A program made the translations under genes and the position numbers. The notes below the pieces were generated by a model. It was not told where the DNA came from. It worked only from the letters and a program-made list of their open reading frames with translations, and searched no databases. 64,000 nucleotides of DNA, from NCBI GenBank assembly GCA_022559845.1, contig CM040118.1, forward strand, positions 443,236,053-443,300,052. Reading direction: 5' to 3'. Positions within the stretch are counted from its first letter, which is position 1. The number at the start of each line of letters is the position of its first letter. Origin of the DNA: Amorphophallus konjac. Taxonomy: Eukaryota > Streptophyta > Magnoliopsida > Alismatales > Araceae. Shown one piece after another: positions 22,431-33,900 of this stretch.

Positions 22431-23289
22431 GTGTGGACTGGGAGGGTTGTAGGTTATTCAGGAAAAGGAGAAGGGTTAAAGGCCAAGGGTAGGCTGCCGG
22501 TAGTGGGGTGTTCAGGAAGGGAGGAAGGGTCTGGCTACCCTCAAGTAGATGGGCACGACAGATGGCCATGGAGGGGAGTGGAGAGCCTGTGAGATCAAGG
22601 ATCAGACGGAAGAAATCACGTCGCCACGGAGACTCCAAAGCATCGGAGAAAAGAAGAAAGACGAACGACGCACCATACAGCATGAAGACTGGCGTAAACC
22701 AACAGGAATTGCGAGTAAACCCGAGAAAGGTGATTTTCATTCATGGGAAGCAAGGGGCCGTAGCCATCCATATACATTGCCAAGCACGCCCGTGCCAAGG
22801 CCACGGGTGAGAAAGAAAACCCGGGGACAAAAGAAAAGGGAAGAGAAAACAAAAGAAGGAAAGCCCCCAGACTACATTCAGCTCTCCCCCCCTCTCTTAC
22901 TCTCTCTTCTGCCCGGTCATCGTCGGAGGAGCCTCACACCGGAGCTCTTCTTCTTCCCTTCTCTCTTCTCTTCCTCTCTTGCCTGTGGCTTCAGCCTCTC
23001 TGGCCTTGTCTCTTCCTCTGTCTGTGTGTGTGTTCCTCTCCAGCATCTCCTTCTTCTCTTTTCTGGAATGGGAGTGCCTTTATACTCCCAGCAGCGGGAG
23101 CCTTCGAGCACGGCCGTCGGAGGCGGGAAGTGGCTCGTGATGATGGGGTTTGACTCACCCTGTCCTGGCTGCCAGGGGAGTAGCCCGCGTGGCCCAACCG
23201 TTGGCTGACACCTCAGGGAGCTCACTGCGCGCCAAGGACGCGTAGGGCATGGGCACCACGTCGTTTAGCCGTTGAAAAGGCTTAACGTT
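22431..23289. other. Non-coding stretch inside the long LTR
   Basis: No gene is supported. Several short frames overlap on both strands without motifs. A pyrimidine-rich run (about 22880-23060) is the only notable composition. Confidence 0.35.
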
Positions 23290-23635
23290 GTGCCGCTGGT
23301 GGGATGAATAAGTGTGCTACAGGAGTGCCGAAAGGGCGTGCCGCGGGAACACCCAAAGGGCGTGCCGCTGAAGGCCCTGGGGGCGTGCTGCTGAAGCCCA
23401 TTGGGGAGTGCCGCTGAAGGCCCTGGGGGATGTGCCGCTGAAGCCCATTGGGGCGTGCCGCTGAAGGCCCTGGGGGCTGTGCCGCTGAAGCCCATTAGGG
23501 CATGCCGCTGAAGGCCCTGGGGGCGTGCCGCTGAAGGCCCTGGGGGCTGTGCCGCTGAAGCCCACGGGGGCTGTGCCGCTGAAGCCCATTGGGGCGTGCC
23601 GCTGAAGGCCCTGGGGGCGTGCCGCTGAAGGGATA
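23290..23635. repeat. GTGCCGCTGAAG short-repeat array, second block
   Basis: About a dozen copies of GTGCCGCTGAAG alternate with GCCCTGGGGG and CCCATTGGGG in a period of roughly 24-26 bp. It ends about 245 bp before the LTR edge. The same motif family recurs outside the LTR at 25845-26290. Confidence 0.85.
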
Positions 23636-23951
23636 AATGGGCAATGTTGAGCCCGTTGTGAGCACGAGTTGTGCCCCGTTTAATTTTCTTCGAGGCCCAT
23701 GGATTGTAAGGCTCTTTGTGATTGATTTCTCTTCACTGTCGTGACTCCTGGGGGCGGCTTCACGGCAGTATGCGCATTCGGGGCATCCGAATGACCAGTC
23801 TCTCCCTGGATGCTTCTCTCGGCTTCGTTGTTGACGTCGAGTCGAACAGGATATCCGGGTGCACAATTTTTGGTGTCCACAAATGCCCCCCACTCATGGG
23901 TAGCGCAGGCAAAGGATGAGCCGGGTGGTGCCCGTGGGTGTACTGGCCCCT

Positions 23952-24291
23952 TCTTCTCTTTGCTGGTGCCGACAAAGTGTCGGGAGCTTGCCTGGTTTGT
24001 TGATCTCTTTGTCTTTTCGTCAGCGCTGACGGGGTGACGGGAGCTGACCTGGTTTGTTGCCTCTTGGTCTCTTCGTCAGTGCCGACGGGGTGGCGGGAGC
24101 TGACCTAGTTTGTTGATCTCTTGGTCTCTTCGTCAATGCCGACAGGGTGCCGGGAACTGACCTGGTTTGTTGATCTCTTGGTCTCTTCGTCAGCGCCGAT
24201 AGGGTGCCGGGAGCTGACCTGATTTGTTGTCTCTTGGTCTCTTCGTCAGTGCCGATAGGGTGTCGGGAGCTGACCTGGTTTGTTGATCTCT
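23952..24291. repeat. 57-bp tandem repeats, about six units
   Basis: Units of 56-57 bp contain TTCGTCAGTGCCGACGGGGT, GGGAGCTGACCTGGTTTGTT and GATCTCTTGGTCTC. Units near 24016, 24072 and 24129 are clear; the first is diverged. The array lies between the LTR and the PMD gene. No protein is supported. Confidence 0.85.
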
Positions 24292-24575
24292 TCTTCTCTT
24301 TTCTTTTCTCTTTTTTTTGAACCAAATTACCGATACAAGCGCCCTTTCGGGTTTTCGCCAGTACCGACCCCCTCTTGCTTTTGCCCACGCGCCCTCTCAG
24401 GTTTTCACGTGGCGGGGTACCCGATTTTGCCTGTAGCGCCCTTTCGGGTTTTCGCCACAGCCGGGTTATTGCCATTTTTACCCTCGTCCCCGTGCAGGGG
24501 CGAGTCCGGCGGGGTATCTCTATTTTTAACCCCATTTTCTTTTTTTTCTTTTCTTTGACAAGTGAGTGATATGCA

Positions 24576-24870
24576 AGTGTTGGCTAGGGCACGAAGCCTT
24601 ACGCCGGAAGGTAAGGCTTATTCGTTGGCAAGAAGAAAATGCCAGCGCAACGGGAGAATTCATGCCGATTCGGACGTAAGGTCCGTAATGGCAATATTGC
24701 ATGGAGTGGGTGGCTAGGGCACGGAGCCTTGCGCCGGAAAGGGGTCTATTCGCTAGCAAGGGATGAATGCCAGTGCAAGGATAGAAGTCGTGCCGATTCG
24801 GGCGTAAGGCCCGTGATGGCAATATTGTATGAAATGGGAGGCGACTGAGGCACGAGGCTATGTGCCAGGG
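24576..24870. repeat. About 131-bp tandem duplication (2.3 copies)
   Basis: Copies start near 24576, 24709 and 24838. Shared words include GGCTAGGGCACG, GAGCCTTGCGCCGGAA, GTGCCGATTCGG and CGTGATGGCAATATTG. The third copy is partial. It is non-coding. Confidence 0.75.
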
Positions 24871-25276
24871 AAGGACTTGTTTGTTGGCGGGGTAGTGGCG
24901 CCACTGTCGAGGTAAAGTTGCAGGGGTAGAGTCATCTTCGCTTGTGCGGACGCCCGTCCGAGTAGGATTGTGGGGATGGAATGTTTCCCCGGAGACACTT
25001 ATTATTGTATGTTATCGACTTACTCCTCCACATATGTAAGTGGATGAGTATGTAAGTGCATGCACATATACATGTATATGTATATATATATATATATAAA
25101 TACATATATATGTATATATACTTATTTAACATCTTACATATATTTTGCTCCCCCCTCTTTTACATTCTCCTTTTATTCCTCCCCCTTTTTTTTATCCCCC
25201 TTTTTCCTCTTGTTTCCTTTTATTTTCTTCTCCCCCTTTTATTCATCCCCACCCCATTCCTCTTTTTTTCAGTCTC

Positions 25277-25280
<4 letters not shown>

Positions 25281-25326
<46 letters not shown>
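25281..25326. repeat. (AT)n microsatellite
   Basis: An uninterrupted AT run of about 45 bases inside a pyrimidine-rich region (25140-25450) of mixed TTTCC and CCCTT words. Confidence 0.97.
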
Positions 25327-25329
<3 letters not shown>

Positions 25330-25844
25330 TTTCCTCTCTTTTTTTCTCTTTTTTTATTTCCCCGTCCCTCTCTTCTCCCCTTTTTATTTCCCCCCTTTCT
25401 TTTCTTTCTCCCCTTTTTTCTTTTTCTCTCTCTATTCCTCTTTGCATAAATGGACGGGGGTGGTTTGAATGGCCACCCCCCTCTTCGAATTCCCTCTCTC
25501 CTTCTCCCTCTTCAGCGGACGAGAACCCCCCCTTTCTCCTCTCTTCTTCTTCTTCCTCGCCCGACGTCGGACGCCGCCGTGAGCACCGCCGCCGTTGTTG
25601 CCCTCGTCGTGGTGAGGGTACCGCCATGGCGCCCCTCCCTCCCCCTTTTCTTTCCTCTCCCTCTCTTCTCTCGTTCTCCTCCCCTTTTCTCTCCCTCTTC
25701 TGCTGTAGGGGCGACGGGCCCTAGCCCCTTCTTCGTCCTCTTTTCTTCTTCTACTTCTTCTTCTCCCCTCCTCCTCTTCTCTTTTCCCTTCCTTGTCTCT
25801 CCCCTTTCCCTTCTTCTCGGCGCAATCGGGGCGGTGAGGAGAGG

Positions 25845-26290
25845 TGCTTCCGGAGCGTGTCGGGGAAGGCCTCGTCAGGGTGTGCCGGGAAGGGTTCCGT
25901 GGGCATACCGGCGAAAGCCCGCGCGGGCGTGCCGGGGAGCGGGCAGAGAGGGGGTGTACCGGGGAAGCTCTCCCCGGGGCGTGCCGGTGAAACCCCACGT
26001 GGGTGTACCGGTGAGGGGGGTTTCCGGGTGTGCCGGGGGAGGTAGTCCGTAGGCGTGCCGGTGAAGCGGTCTTCGTAAGCGTGCCGGGGAATGGCGCCAC
26101 AGGTGTACCGGGGAAGAAGCGGCAGAGTGTACCGGGGAAGGTATTAGGGGCTGTGCCGGCGAAGGCCCCAGGGTGTGCCGGGGAAACACCGAGGGGGCGT
26201 ACCGGTGCAGCACTTTCGGAGTGTGCCGGGCAGCACAGGGCACAAGCGTGCAGGAGAAGCTTGAGGGCGTGCCGGGGAAGGCACCCAGAG
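25845..26290. repeat. GTGCCGGGGAAGG short-repeat array upstream of the PMD gene
   Basis: About sixteen copies of GTGTGCCGGGGAAG-like words, including GTGTACCGGTGAAG variants, recur roughly every 25-30 bp. They belong to the same motif family as the two arrays inside the LTR, which links this region and the LTR to one element. They end about 290 bp before the PMD start codon and could be its upstream control region. Confidence 0.8.
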
Positions 26291-26578
26291 GGCTTTAGGC
26301 AGTGGCCTGGTAGGGGAAGACGGGCAGACTTTTTCAACTGGCGGACTGCTGGTGTTGCCTCTCGGGACCCACCATGACTTTGTTGGGCCCGTCACTCCTT
26401 GTGGACACGCACCCGTGTTTTCCCTTACGCCTCTGGCCTAGGGGAAACTCTGCCAAAATTTCGTCAGAAATTGGCAATGTTTTATTTATTTTACTTGTAG
26501 TAGAGTCCCCTTACAGTCTTTCATTCCCTTTTGCATGTGGCTTATTCTGATCTTCTATTTGTGTATCTTTGCAGACAA

Positions 26579-28274
26579 ATGGCTGCCCCAAGTGGTTCTT
26601 CTGCCCCTGTTGCTGCTGTCGGTGCCGACCTTATTCCGCGGGGTCTAGTGCCAGCGGTCACATGGCTCAACGTGGAGGACCTAGACCGAGAGCATGCGGA
26701 GATAGCCGCCTTGGCAGAGTCGTCGGGGTCTGACTGGGAGACCATGGACTTCGGCAGGCTGGCCATGGTCGAGGGCGGCTTCACGTTCGACCGGGCCATG
26801 GGGGAGTACAGGAAGGACTTCCCGAAGGATAGACACCTGGTCCGGTTTCTGAAGCATTTTCGCTCGCGGGAAGGGCGAGACTTCGGGGCTGTGAAGAGTG
26901 CCGAGCGGGCCATCCTGCAAGCCCGAGACAGCTTATTATACAGTGTCCCCTAGAGCATCCCAATGTACCTAGTGGGAGAGGCCAGGGAGTGGAAGCCCGT
27001 TCTGGGGATCGAGGGGGTGCTGCCAGCCGAAGACAAACTGGTGCGAGCACCTCAATTCACTCCGTAAAAATGGGACATGTCCGCCGGAAAGGTGCACGGC
27101 GAGTCACCCCGATTCGGCTTATTCTTGGCTCCCTTAAAATGGGGCTACAGGGAGGAGCCATTTATCTTAGATTGCCTGGCCATCAGGTTCAAGTATGAGC
27201 TGTCGCTGGGCTGGTTCGGGGAGCTGAAGCTTCAAGACGCACACAGCTTCCGTGAAGGGGTGGTGGAGTTTACGGAGTATGTGTTGTTCAACTATGCTCC
27301 ATTGCTGGTCCGGGTTGACATTTACCACAGCGTGTACGCCTCTCGGTATGGCTACCCCATTTCCAAGGGTCTCTGCTGTGGCATGATAGAAGTGTTCAGT
27401 GCGGAGACCAACACCTTCTACACGGCGGAGGGCGAGACTTCACTTGATTTGTGGAGCCTCAGTCAGCTGAGCGGCTTGCCCATCGACGGGGAGCCTTATG
27501 AAGAAGTATGCCTCCCCGATCTGATCAAGGATGAAACCAACGGGGATGGCTATTATTCTCTCGGGTATTCGTACCGGTACCTTATGAAGGCGTACCGGGA
27601 GTTATACCAGCTGTCACATGGTGGAAGGCAGCCCGCCCGTGGAGACAGGAAGAGGGTGCGTCTGACCCTGTGGTTGCAATACTTCTATGATGGGCTGAAG
27701 CAATATGATGAATTTCCTTACGTCGGCACCGCCGTCGCTAGCAAGAAGCGTGCGAAGCGGAAGCTCGATGTAAAGATCCCCTCCAAACGGCGTCGGAGCG
27801 GGCCTAATCCTATGGGTGTCGACCTGCAGACTCACTGCGCCGCCTATCTCGTGTATTGGCTACGTTCATTTGCCATGCCATATGGGGACGATCGGTGATT
27901 CGACCGGACGCTATCTATCCGGCGTGTCAGATGGCGTGGGGAATCAAACTCTCCCTGTGCCCGATAACCCTTTGCTAGATCTACAAGGCGTTGGGGGACG
28001 TCAGTACTCATCAGTTCCCGAGACAGGCCCGCTACATATGTCCGCTGCATTTCTTCAATGCGTGGGTCTGCTCGTTGTTCCCCGAGTTCACCCCGTGAGC
28101 TCTTCAAGACTGGGGGATGGTGCCGAGGATGCTGGAATTTGCTAGCGCAGAGCCCGATTCCATTTCTATGCGGATGTACGACATTCGGGGCCGGTTGACA
28201 ACGGTCCCCCAGGACGCGGCCGGCACTATTCACTTTTGGACGCTGGCAGCGCACTCGAGCCCTCTGGTGAATAA
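26579..28274 (+). pseudogene. Plant mobile domain (PMD) gene, first segment
   Basis: The start is set at ATG 26579, just after an intron-like acceptor (TTTGCAG at 26568-26574), suggesting a 5' UTR intron. The protein matches the aminotransferase-like plant mobile domain known from MAIN/MAIL proteins and transposable elements: a conserved WLNVEDL start region, a segment around FGLFLAPLKWG and FRFKYELSL, the LDLWSLSQLSGLPIDG tract, then HCAAYLVYWLRSF near 27833. The frame is damaged by TAG 26951, TAA 27065, a frameshift near 27890, and further stops in the continuing frame (near 27976 and 28099). It is cut in frame at 28274 by an LTR element and resumes at 38344. It lies antisense to the minus-strand element whose LTR is at 19138-23881. 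Confidence 0.8.
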
Positions 28275-29828
28275 TGTAGACACGCCAAAATTGACATTAT
28301 TTTGAGTATATTTCATATCGCTCTGCGATGCCCCATTTGACCCTCAAATCAGCTTATTTAAGTGGTTTTCCCACTTTTCATGGATTGCCCCTGATTTCTC
28401 CTATTTTTCCCAATTTACCTCCCTTTTCCTATTTTTCTGGATTTTCTGGGCATTTATCTCTATTTTCTGAATTCACGCCCTCATCAGGGGCGTGTTTTTG
28501 AAACACGACCTGGTCTAGGGCGTGTCTTTCCCATTTTATCTATTTTTCCCCATTTTATCTATTTTATGAATTTTTTGAATTCACGACCTTGGTAAGGGCG
28601 TGTTTTATTAAAACATGACTTAATCTAGGGCGTTTCTTAAAGAAAGGACGACCTCATCTGAGGGCGTTAATTCTTTTGGTTTTGACCGACTTCCCCATTT
28701 GAGCTCTTGAAATTAACGCCCTTCCCAGGGGCGCGTTTTTTTAAAAAAGTGGCTTTGATTAAGGCGTGTTTTACATTTTTCAAATATGGGGAGTTTTTAT
28801 TTCTAAAATTGGTTTTGGAAGAAACGCCCTTGTGCAGGGCGTGTTTTTGAGAAACGCCCTCTGGTAAGTCGTCAATTCATCAATTGACGCCCTGACCTAA
28901 GGCGTGTTTCATCTTCTGGCTTCGCAGCCCCTTTCCCCAGAGAGTCCTTGCCTCGTTAAATCCTGCCTTGATTGGGCTCTTGCCCATTCCTATCCTTTCC
29001 CTTGATTGGACTCTTGCTAATGTTTATCCCTTCCAATCCTATTTAATAGAGCCATTGGCTCTGTTGATCGGTTGGAGGCCCCTTCGTTGGACTCTCCCCC
29101 TGCGCTTCTTCTTCTTCCCCGTCCTTCTGCTTTTTTTGGTTTTTTGTTCTTTTTTTTCTGTCTTGTTTTTCTTTTTCTCTTCTTACGCAGGTGTCGTTAT
29201 TGGCTGAAGGAGGAGGCTTTATTGCACACAAATCTTCACCAATTGAGGCTTTCTCCCCGTTGAATATCAAACGGCCAAAGTCACAGGCTCCTTCTATTTT
29301 ATTTTTATTCTCCTTTTGCTATTCGTTAACATGCATGCATAATATACATGTTTTCTTCTCAACCACGTTGATGCTCTCCCCACAGTGCAACTCTTGCACA
29401 CTTCCATATTTTACTTTGCATTCATCATACCATTCATCTCCCACACCTTTTTGCATAGGGGTTTAAGGGCCAACACCCGCAAGGTGTGTCTTAATCATAT
29501 TTGCATGCTCATCTATTTACTATGGATTTGATACTACACACCATGTTCTAATTCAATTCTTTTGTGGTGTTTGTGTCTCTTTTTGCAAGGGTAATAAAAG
29601 TGTAGAACTCTCTTCGTCGGCCGGCCGATTTGAAGAGAAAGGAAGCACTCACATCCCCGCACTCCAAGGTATTTTTCGCGATCTCTCCCATGCTTTCATT
29701 GTTATATTTTTGAGGCCTCGTGTCTCTGGCGATCACACACACTCCACATTAGCACCCCGTGCTATCTTATTGCTTTCATCATATCTATTCCTTTTTATAT
29801 TTAAGTGTGGATTTTAAATAGATCTACA
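28275..29828 (+). repeat. 5' LTR of the pol-less element
   Basis: 1,554 bp, TG to CA, with eight GC hairpins between 28474 and 28906. The remainder is T-rich. Short frames within it occur identically in the other LTR and have no protein features. Confidence 0.95.
28474..28906 (+). repeat. Hairpin array in the LTR (CACGCCC...GGGCGTG)
   Basis: Inverted repeats of the form CACGCCC-loop-GGGCGTG with 4-7-base loops lie at 28474-28494, 28504-28524, 28582-28602, 28648-28667, 28715-28735, 28824-28842 and 28886-28906, with a weaker one near 28612-28633. Several are followed at once by runs of three to seven T. Stems are 6-8 base pairs. The polarity of hairpin then T run is the same for all and matches the direction of the element. 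The 3' LTR has the same set at 36984-37416. Confidence 0.85.
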
Positions 29829-29831
29829 AAT

Positions 29832-29849
29832 TGGCGATCACGGTGGGAC
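29832..29849 (+). other. Primer binding site candidate
   Basis: TGGCGATCACGGTGGGAC begins three bases after the LTR end. A PBS begins with TGG, complementary to the CCA end of a tRNA. The following bases resemble the complement of a plant tRNA-Arg acceptor and T-arm, from memory; the exact tRNA was not checked. It is clearly not the initiator-Met site used by the chromoviruses here. Confidence 0.6.
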
Positions 29850-30127
29850 CCTTTGTGTTCTTCTTTCATTACCCCTTTCCCCTTAGGCACCCGCGCGTGC
29901 CATCTCCCCTATTGCACCCTCGGTGCGTCTCCCTTTTGTGCCCCTTGGGCACCCTCCATTGGTTTTACACTCTCCCCTAAGTGATTGGTCAGTTTGTTGA
30001 TTTTTCTTTAAAAAATTTCCACTTATCTAAAATTCTTGATGAGCATGCTTATTTTATTGATTGCCATGATGCTGTGATTGAGTGTTAATATTGCTGGCCG
30101 TGAAGGTTTCCTGGAGAAAGTGAATTC

Positions 30128-30466
30128 ACGCCTCTGGAAGAGGCGTTTTTATTGATTTAACGCCCTAACCAAGGGCGTCTTCTGAATATTTTACGCCCTC
30201 TGACAGGGCGTTTTCCAGCGTACTTCCGGGCTTTCTTGCTTTATATTCCTGCCTGTGAATTCACGCCCTACTACAGGGCGTCTTTTACTTGATTAGCGCC
30301 CCAAGTCAGGGCGTGTCTTTGGATTCGACGCCCTCTGGACAGGGCGTCCTTTTATGGATAGCGCCTAACCCTAAGGCGCGTTTTAATCTACCCCTGCGCC
30401 CTTCAGGTTGATTCACGACAGTCACACCGTCGTGTCTTTTTTTATTAGCGCCCCCTGCTAGGGCGT
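30128..30466 (+). repeat. Hairpin array in the leader (ACGCCCT...AGGGCGT-T run)
   Basis: About nine hairpins at 30128-30146, 30160-30178, 30193-30211, 30263-30281, 30296-30315, 30327-30347, 30361-30379, 30415-30434 and 30446-30466 are spaced by about 30-70 bases. Most are followed within a few bases by T3 to T8. The arms vary together: ACGCCTC pairs with GAGGCGT at the first, CACGAC with GTCGTG at the eighth, where the others pair ACGCCCT with AGGGCGT. Such covariation points to selection or descent as a folded unit. They precede the ORF by about 500 bp. Confidence 0.85.
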
Positions 30467-30978
30467 GTTTTTACTGTGGGTTTCCAGAACCCTTCTCGTG
30501 GGTAAGTTTTCATGCTTATCTTTGTTGATTGATCATTATTGTGCTGTTTGGCCTAATTTCCCCTGTTGCATTCATATTTGCATTTGGTTTGGGAGACCTC
30601 CCCTCCTCTTCATTAGGATCCACACACCCTCTTGGAATCGGGACGACCCTCCATTGAGCATTCCGTCTCTTTGGACTGGAAATCCCTTTTCCAAGCCTCC
30701 ATAAGCCCCCGCACCCGTGGATTCCCTCACGGACACCGGGCAGGTTGTACCCTTTGAAGTCCCGATATAGTTGGCCTAATACGTGGTGAGTGAGAGTTCC
30801 TAGTTGGCATTGGAGTTCAACTCATATTGAAACTAGGTTCCTCCCCCCCCCTTGTGTGAATCTTTCCAAACTTTATTAAAATTCATTAATTCACCAAGGA
30901 TTAAACAATCAAAAATCACGGTAACCATTCCAACTTGTGTGCTTATTTGCATAATTATTGAGAATTTTTGATTATATA

Positions 30979-33900
30979 ATGGCTTACCATGATAGAAACA
31001 TGTTCAATTCAATTCATGAGGATGCACAACCTAGCACTTCATATCCTCAATTTCAACATGTTAATCAGCATTCTCACCATTCTTTCAAGGGACCACGTCC
31101 TTATTCTCATGGTCATACCCAACCCATGGGCAATGTCCATTCTCATGGTCCACCTACTCAATTTCAGGCCACTATTCCCTCGGGACCGTCTCCTCCCAAT
31201 GACGAGAAGGTCTCTCGAATTATCCATGCATTAGATCATCTTACCCCTCAACAGATCCAAGCCCTTAAGGCTGCCGTTGAGGGTACATCTCATGCATCTC
31301 CCCCTCTTTCCAATTCTATACGGGTGGCCCATCACCTACCTCCTTCCAATTCTATTCGGGTGACCCATCACCCATCTCCCTCCAATTCTATACGGGTGGC
31401 CCATCACCCACCTCCTCCTTCCAATCATATTCGGGTAGCCCATTACCCATCTCCCCCTATTCATTCTACTCGGGTGGTCCGACACCCGCCTCCTTCTATT
31501 CCTCCTCCATCACGGCCCCGAGGCCCTTTTACTCCTTGCAACCCGGCCCGTCCGGGTTCTTTTACGGGTCATCCCGTCAACTCCCCTCCACGGCCTTTTT
31601 ATGCGGCCCCTCCTCCTTCAAGGCCCTGCCAACCTCCAGTCGTTCATGTTACACCCCTCCAGCAAACTCTGCTCGATAAGATTACTTTGATGGAGGAACA
31701 AATAAAGAGGGTCACGGCTCCTCCTACTCCAGTCAATCCTCTCCATGCCGCTTTGGACGAGATTACAAAGATGGAGAATGAATGGAAAGACAGGATGGAT
31801 GATTATGACTTCGGCATTCCAAGCGAGGAAGAGCCGGCAATTGAAGAATCTGAGGCAGCGTACGATGATGATGAAGCTCCGCAGACACCCCTTCCGAGTT
31901 TCCTTAATTTCCCGCTCCCTCCACTTTCATTCGATGAATCTCCTGCTCAGGATGAAACCATCCCCGATCCAATCCCTATTTATGAGACTAACTGGTGTTA
32001 CGATGATGGGTCGATACTCCAATCACCCACACCGCCACATTGTAAGTCTCCTCCTATCCTTGACACCGCATACATTACACCTCCTCCAGTTACACCATTA
32101 ACCTTCGCAACACTGGCCCCCCCTAAACCTTCCATTAAACCTCCACCAATTACACCTCCACTCCTTAAGCCATCTACCTCCACACCATTAGCCTCCATCG
32201 AACCCACCATTAAACCTTCCCCAATTAACCTCCCATTACCGCCACCTCGGCCTTCCATTATCCCTTTAAAACCCACTTTGCTTATTCCTCCACCATATAG
32301 CCTTACGCCTTTACCCATGGTTAGTCCTGAGCAGGATCCACCACTTTTTGCATCCGAGCTAATCCCAACTACTTCCGAGCAAGGGGAGAAGCTCGACGTG
32401 TTTGAATCTCCGCCCCCATTCACCCATTTGCCAACGCCTTCCATTATACCTCCACCATTCATGAAGCCTTCCGCCTCTGCCTCACCTCCCTTTACTACTC
32501 GGAGGGGGAGCGCTGCTATAAGTACTTGCGCCAAGGATGATCAAGAGCCGGGCAAGAAGGATTTGGCCGTGGCTATGCCGTTCAAGATACAGGAATTCAT
32601 TTGCCGGATGCCAATCCGGGTTATTGTACCGAGCACGATTGAAGAGGCTAAGCCGCTGCCCTTGCTCAGAGGAGAATGCCGGGCATTGATGCCATTTAAG
32701 GGTCGGGCAGGGCACCCCTTGTTCAAACTTTCCAATCCAGAATTCATTATTCCTTACAAGGGGCGAATGCCCATTTTGCTCAACATTCCATATACACCAC
32801 ATTCAATGGGCAACTCGATGCTTCATGTTCCAACTCTACGACTCCCTCACCTTATTGATTTTCGCTTTCCAAGGGGGTTGTCATTTATTGAAGCTTCGTT
32901 TATTGGGCCAATTGGTCATACATGTTCACTGCCGTGGAGGGGCAATTATCTTAAGGGGCCGTCCCCTATTTCTCCCACTCTTGTTCATTCAACTTCATCC
33001 ACATCTATTTCTATCACCTTTTCTTCATGGGCAACTCGAAGGGTAAAAAGGAAGATCTCATCCTTTCACCCTTCACATTATTCATCTTCTTTGCATCTCC
33101 TTGCATTCACGCATTTCAAGCATTCATCGCATCCATCCCATTGCATGCATTTGCACCTCCTGCTTCCCGGGTTTCCAAACCCGTATCTTCCCCGCCTTCC
33201 GGCACCGCCGGATATTCAGCATTTTCCATCTTATCCATATTCATCCTTTTATCCACTCCCCTTGGGGCATCGCGTCCCCCTTCCTGCCATTTCCCTGGAA
33301 CCTCCAGGAATTCTATCCCTCCTCTTTGGGCATCTCGCCCTTTCTGATTCTATTCCTCCGGAACCTCCGGACTTTCTCCCAGGGCATCGCGCCCCTTTCC
33401 ACCTTATTCCTCCGGAACCTCCGGATTTTCCCTTTGGGCACGACGCCCCTCTCCACCTTCTTTATTTGCTTCCTCCGGAACCTCCGGACTTTCCCCTCGG
33501 GCATCGCGCCCCTTTCCACCTTCTCCTTCCTGGTTTCACTCCTCCGGAACCTCCGGATTCTCTCCATCTTTTCCTCGGGCATCGCGCCCCTTTCCATTTA
33601 CTTCCTCCGGAACCTCCGGATTCTCCGTCTTATTCTCTCTATCATCTCCCAGGGCATCGCGACCCTCCTGATTTCATCCCTCCGGAACCTCCGGACCTTC
33701 TATATTTCTTTCGATTCATCTTCTTGCTCCTCCGGGACTTCATATCTTTTATTCTCTTCTTCCTGTTCCGTCACCTTTTTCATCATCTTTTTCCCTATTT
33801 CTCCCCAGGGCATCACGTCCCTTCTTTCGTTATCCCTCCGGAGCCTCCGGATGATTTCTCCTCTCACGATCCTCCTCTGCCTCCAGACCCTCCGGATCCG

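Larger units (their letters stand above)
19138..23881 (-). repeat. Long LTR of a minus-strand Tat-like element (single copy visible)
   Basis: The left edge is TGTGGACGCACTAAAATTCG, exactly where the gag frame is cut. The right edge, read on the minus strand, is TGTGGACACCAAAAATTG, giving matching inverted ends. Immediately right of it the minus strand reads GAGTGGGGGGCATT, a good purine tract, and no primer site is seen. This makes the unit the 3' LTR of a minus-strand element whose body extends right. Its length (4,744 bp) and ends suit Tat-lineage elements. The other LTR would be beyond the window, so boundaries rest on one copy. The interior is repeat-filled and non-coding. Confidence 0.6.

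Noticed and set aside
19138..23881. A plus-strand 5' LTR reading of the long LTR
   Set aside because: No TGG-type primer site follows at 23882, whereas a good purine tract precedes the LTR on the minus strand.
25056..25724. A 222-codon frame upstream of the PMD gene
   Set aside because: It is generated by pyrimidine-rich and AT microsatellite sequence and has overlapping alternatives in all frames.
28968..29742. Several short frames in the 1,554-bp LTR, repeated at 37478-38252
   Set aside because: The same frames occur in both LTRs, as they must, and have no protein motifs. Duplication is explained by the LTR pair.
30128..30466. Hairpin array as a CRISPR array
   Set aside because: The repeats are short, variable and inverted, spacers are not of constant length, no cas genes are present, and the setting is a plant retroelement.
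30128..30466. Bacterial contamination, because the hairpins with T runs resemble intrinsic terminators
   Set aside because: The array lies inside an LTR element with a perfect target duplication in plant-type sequence, and the arms repeat within one family.
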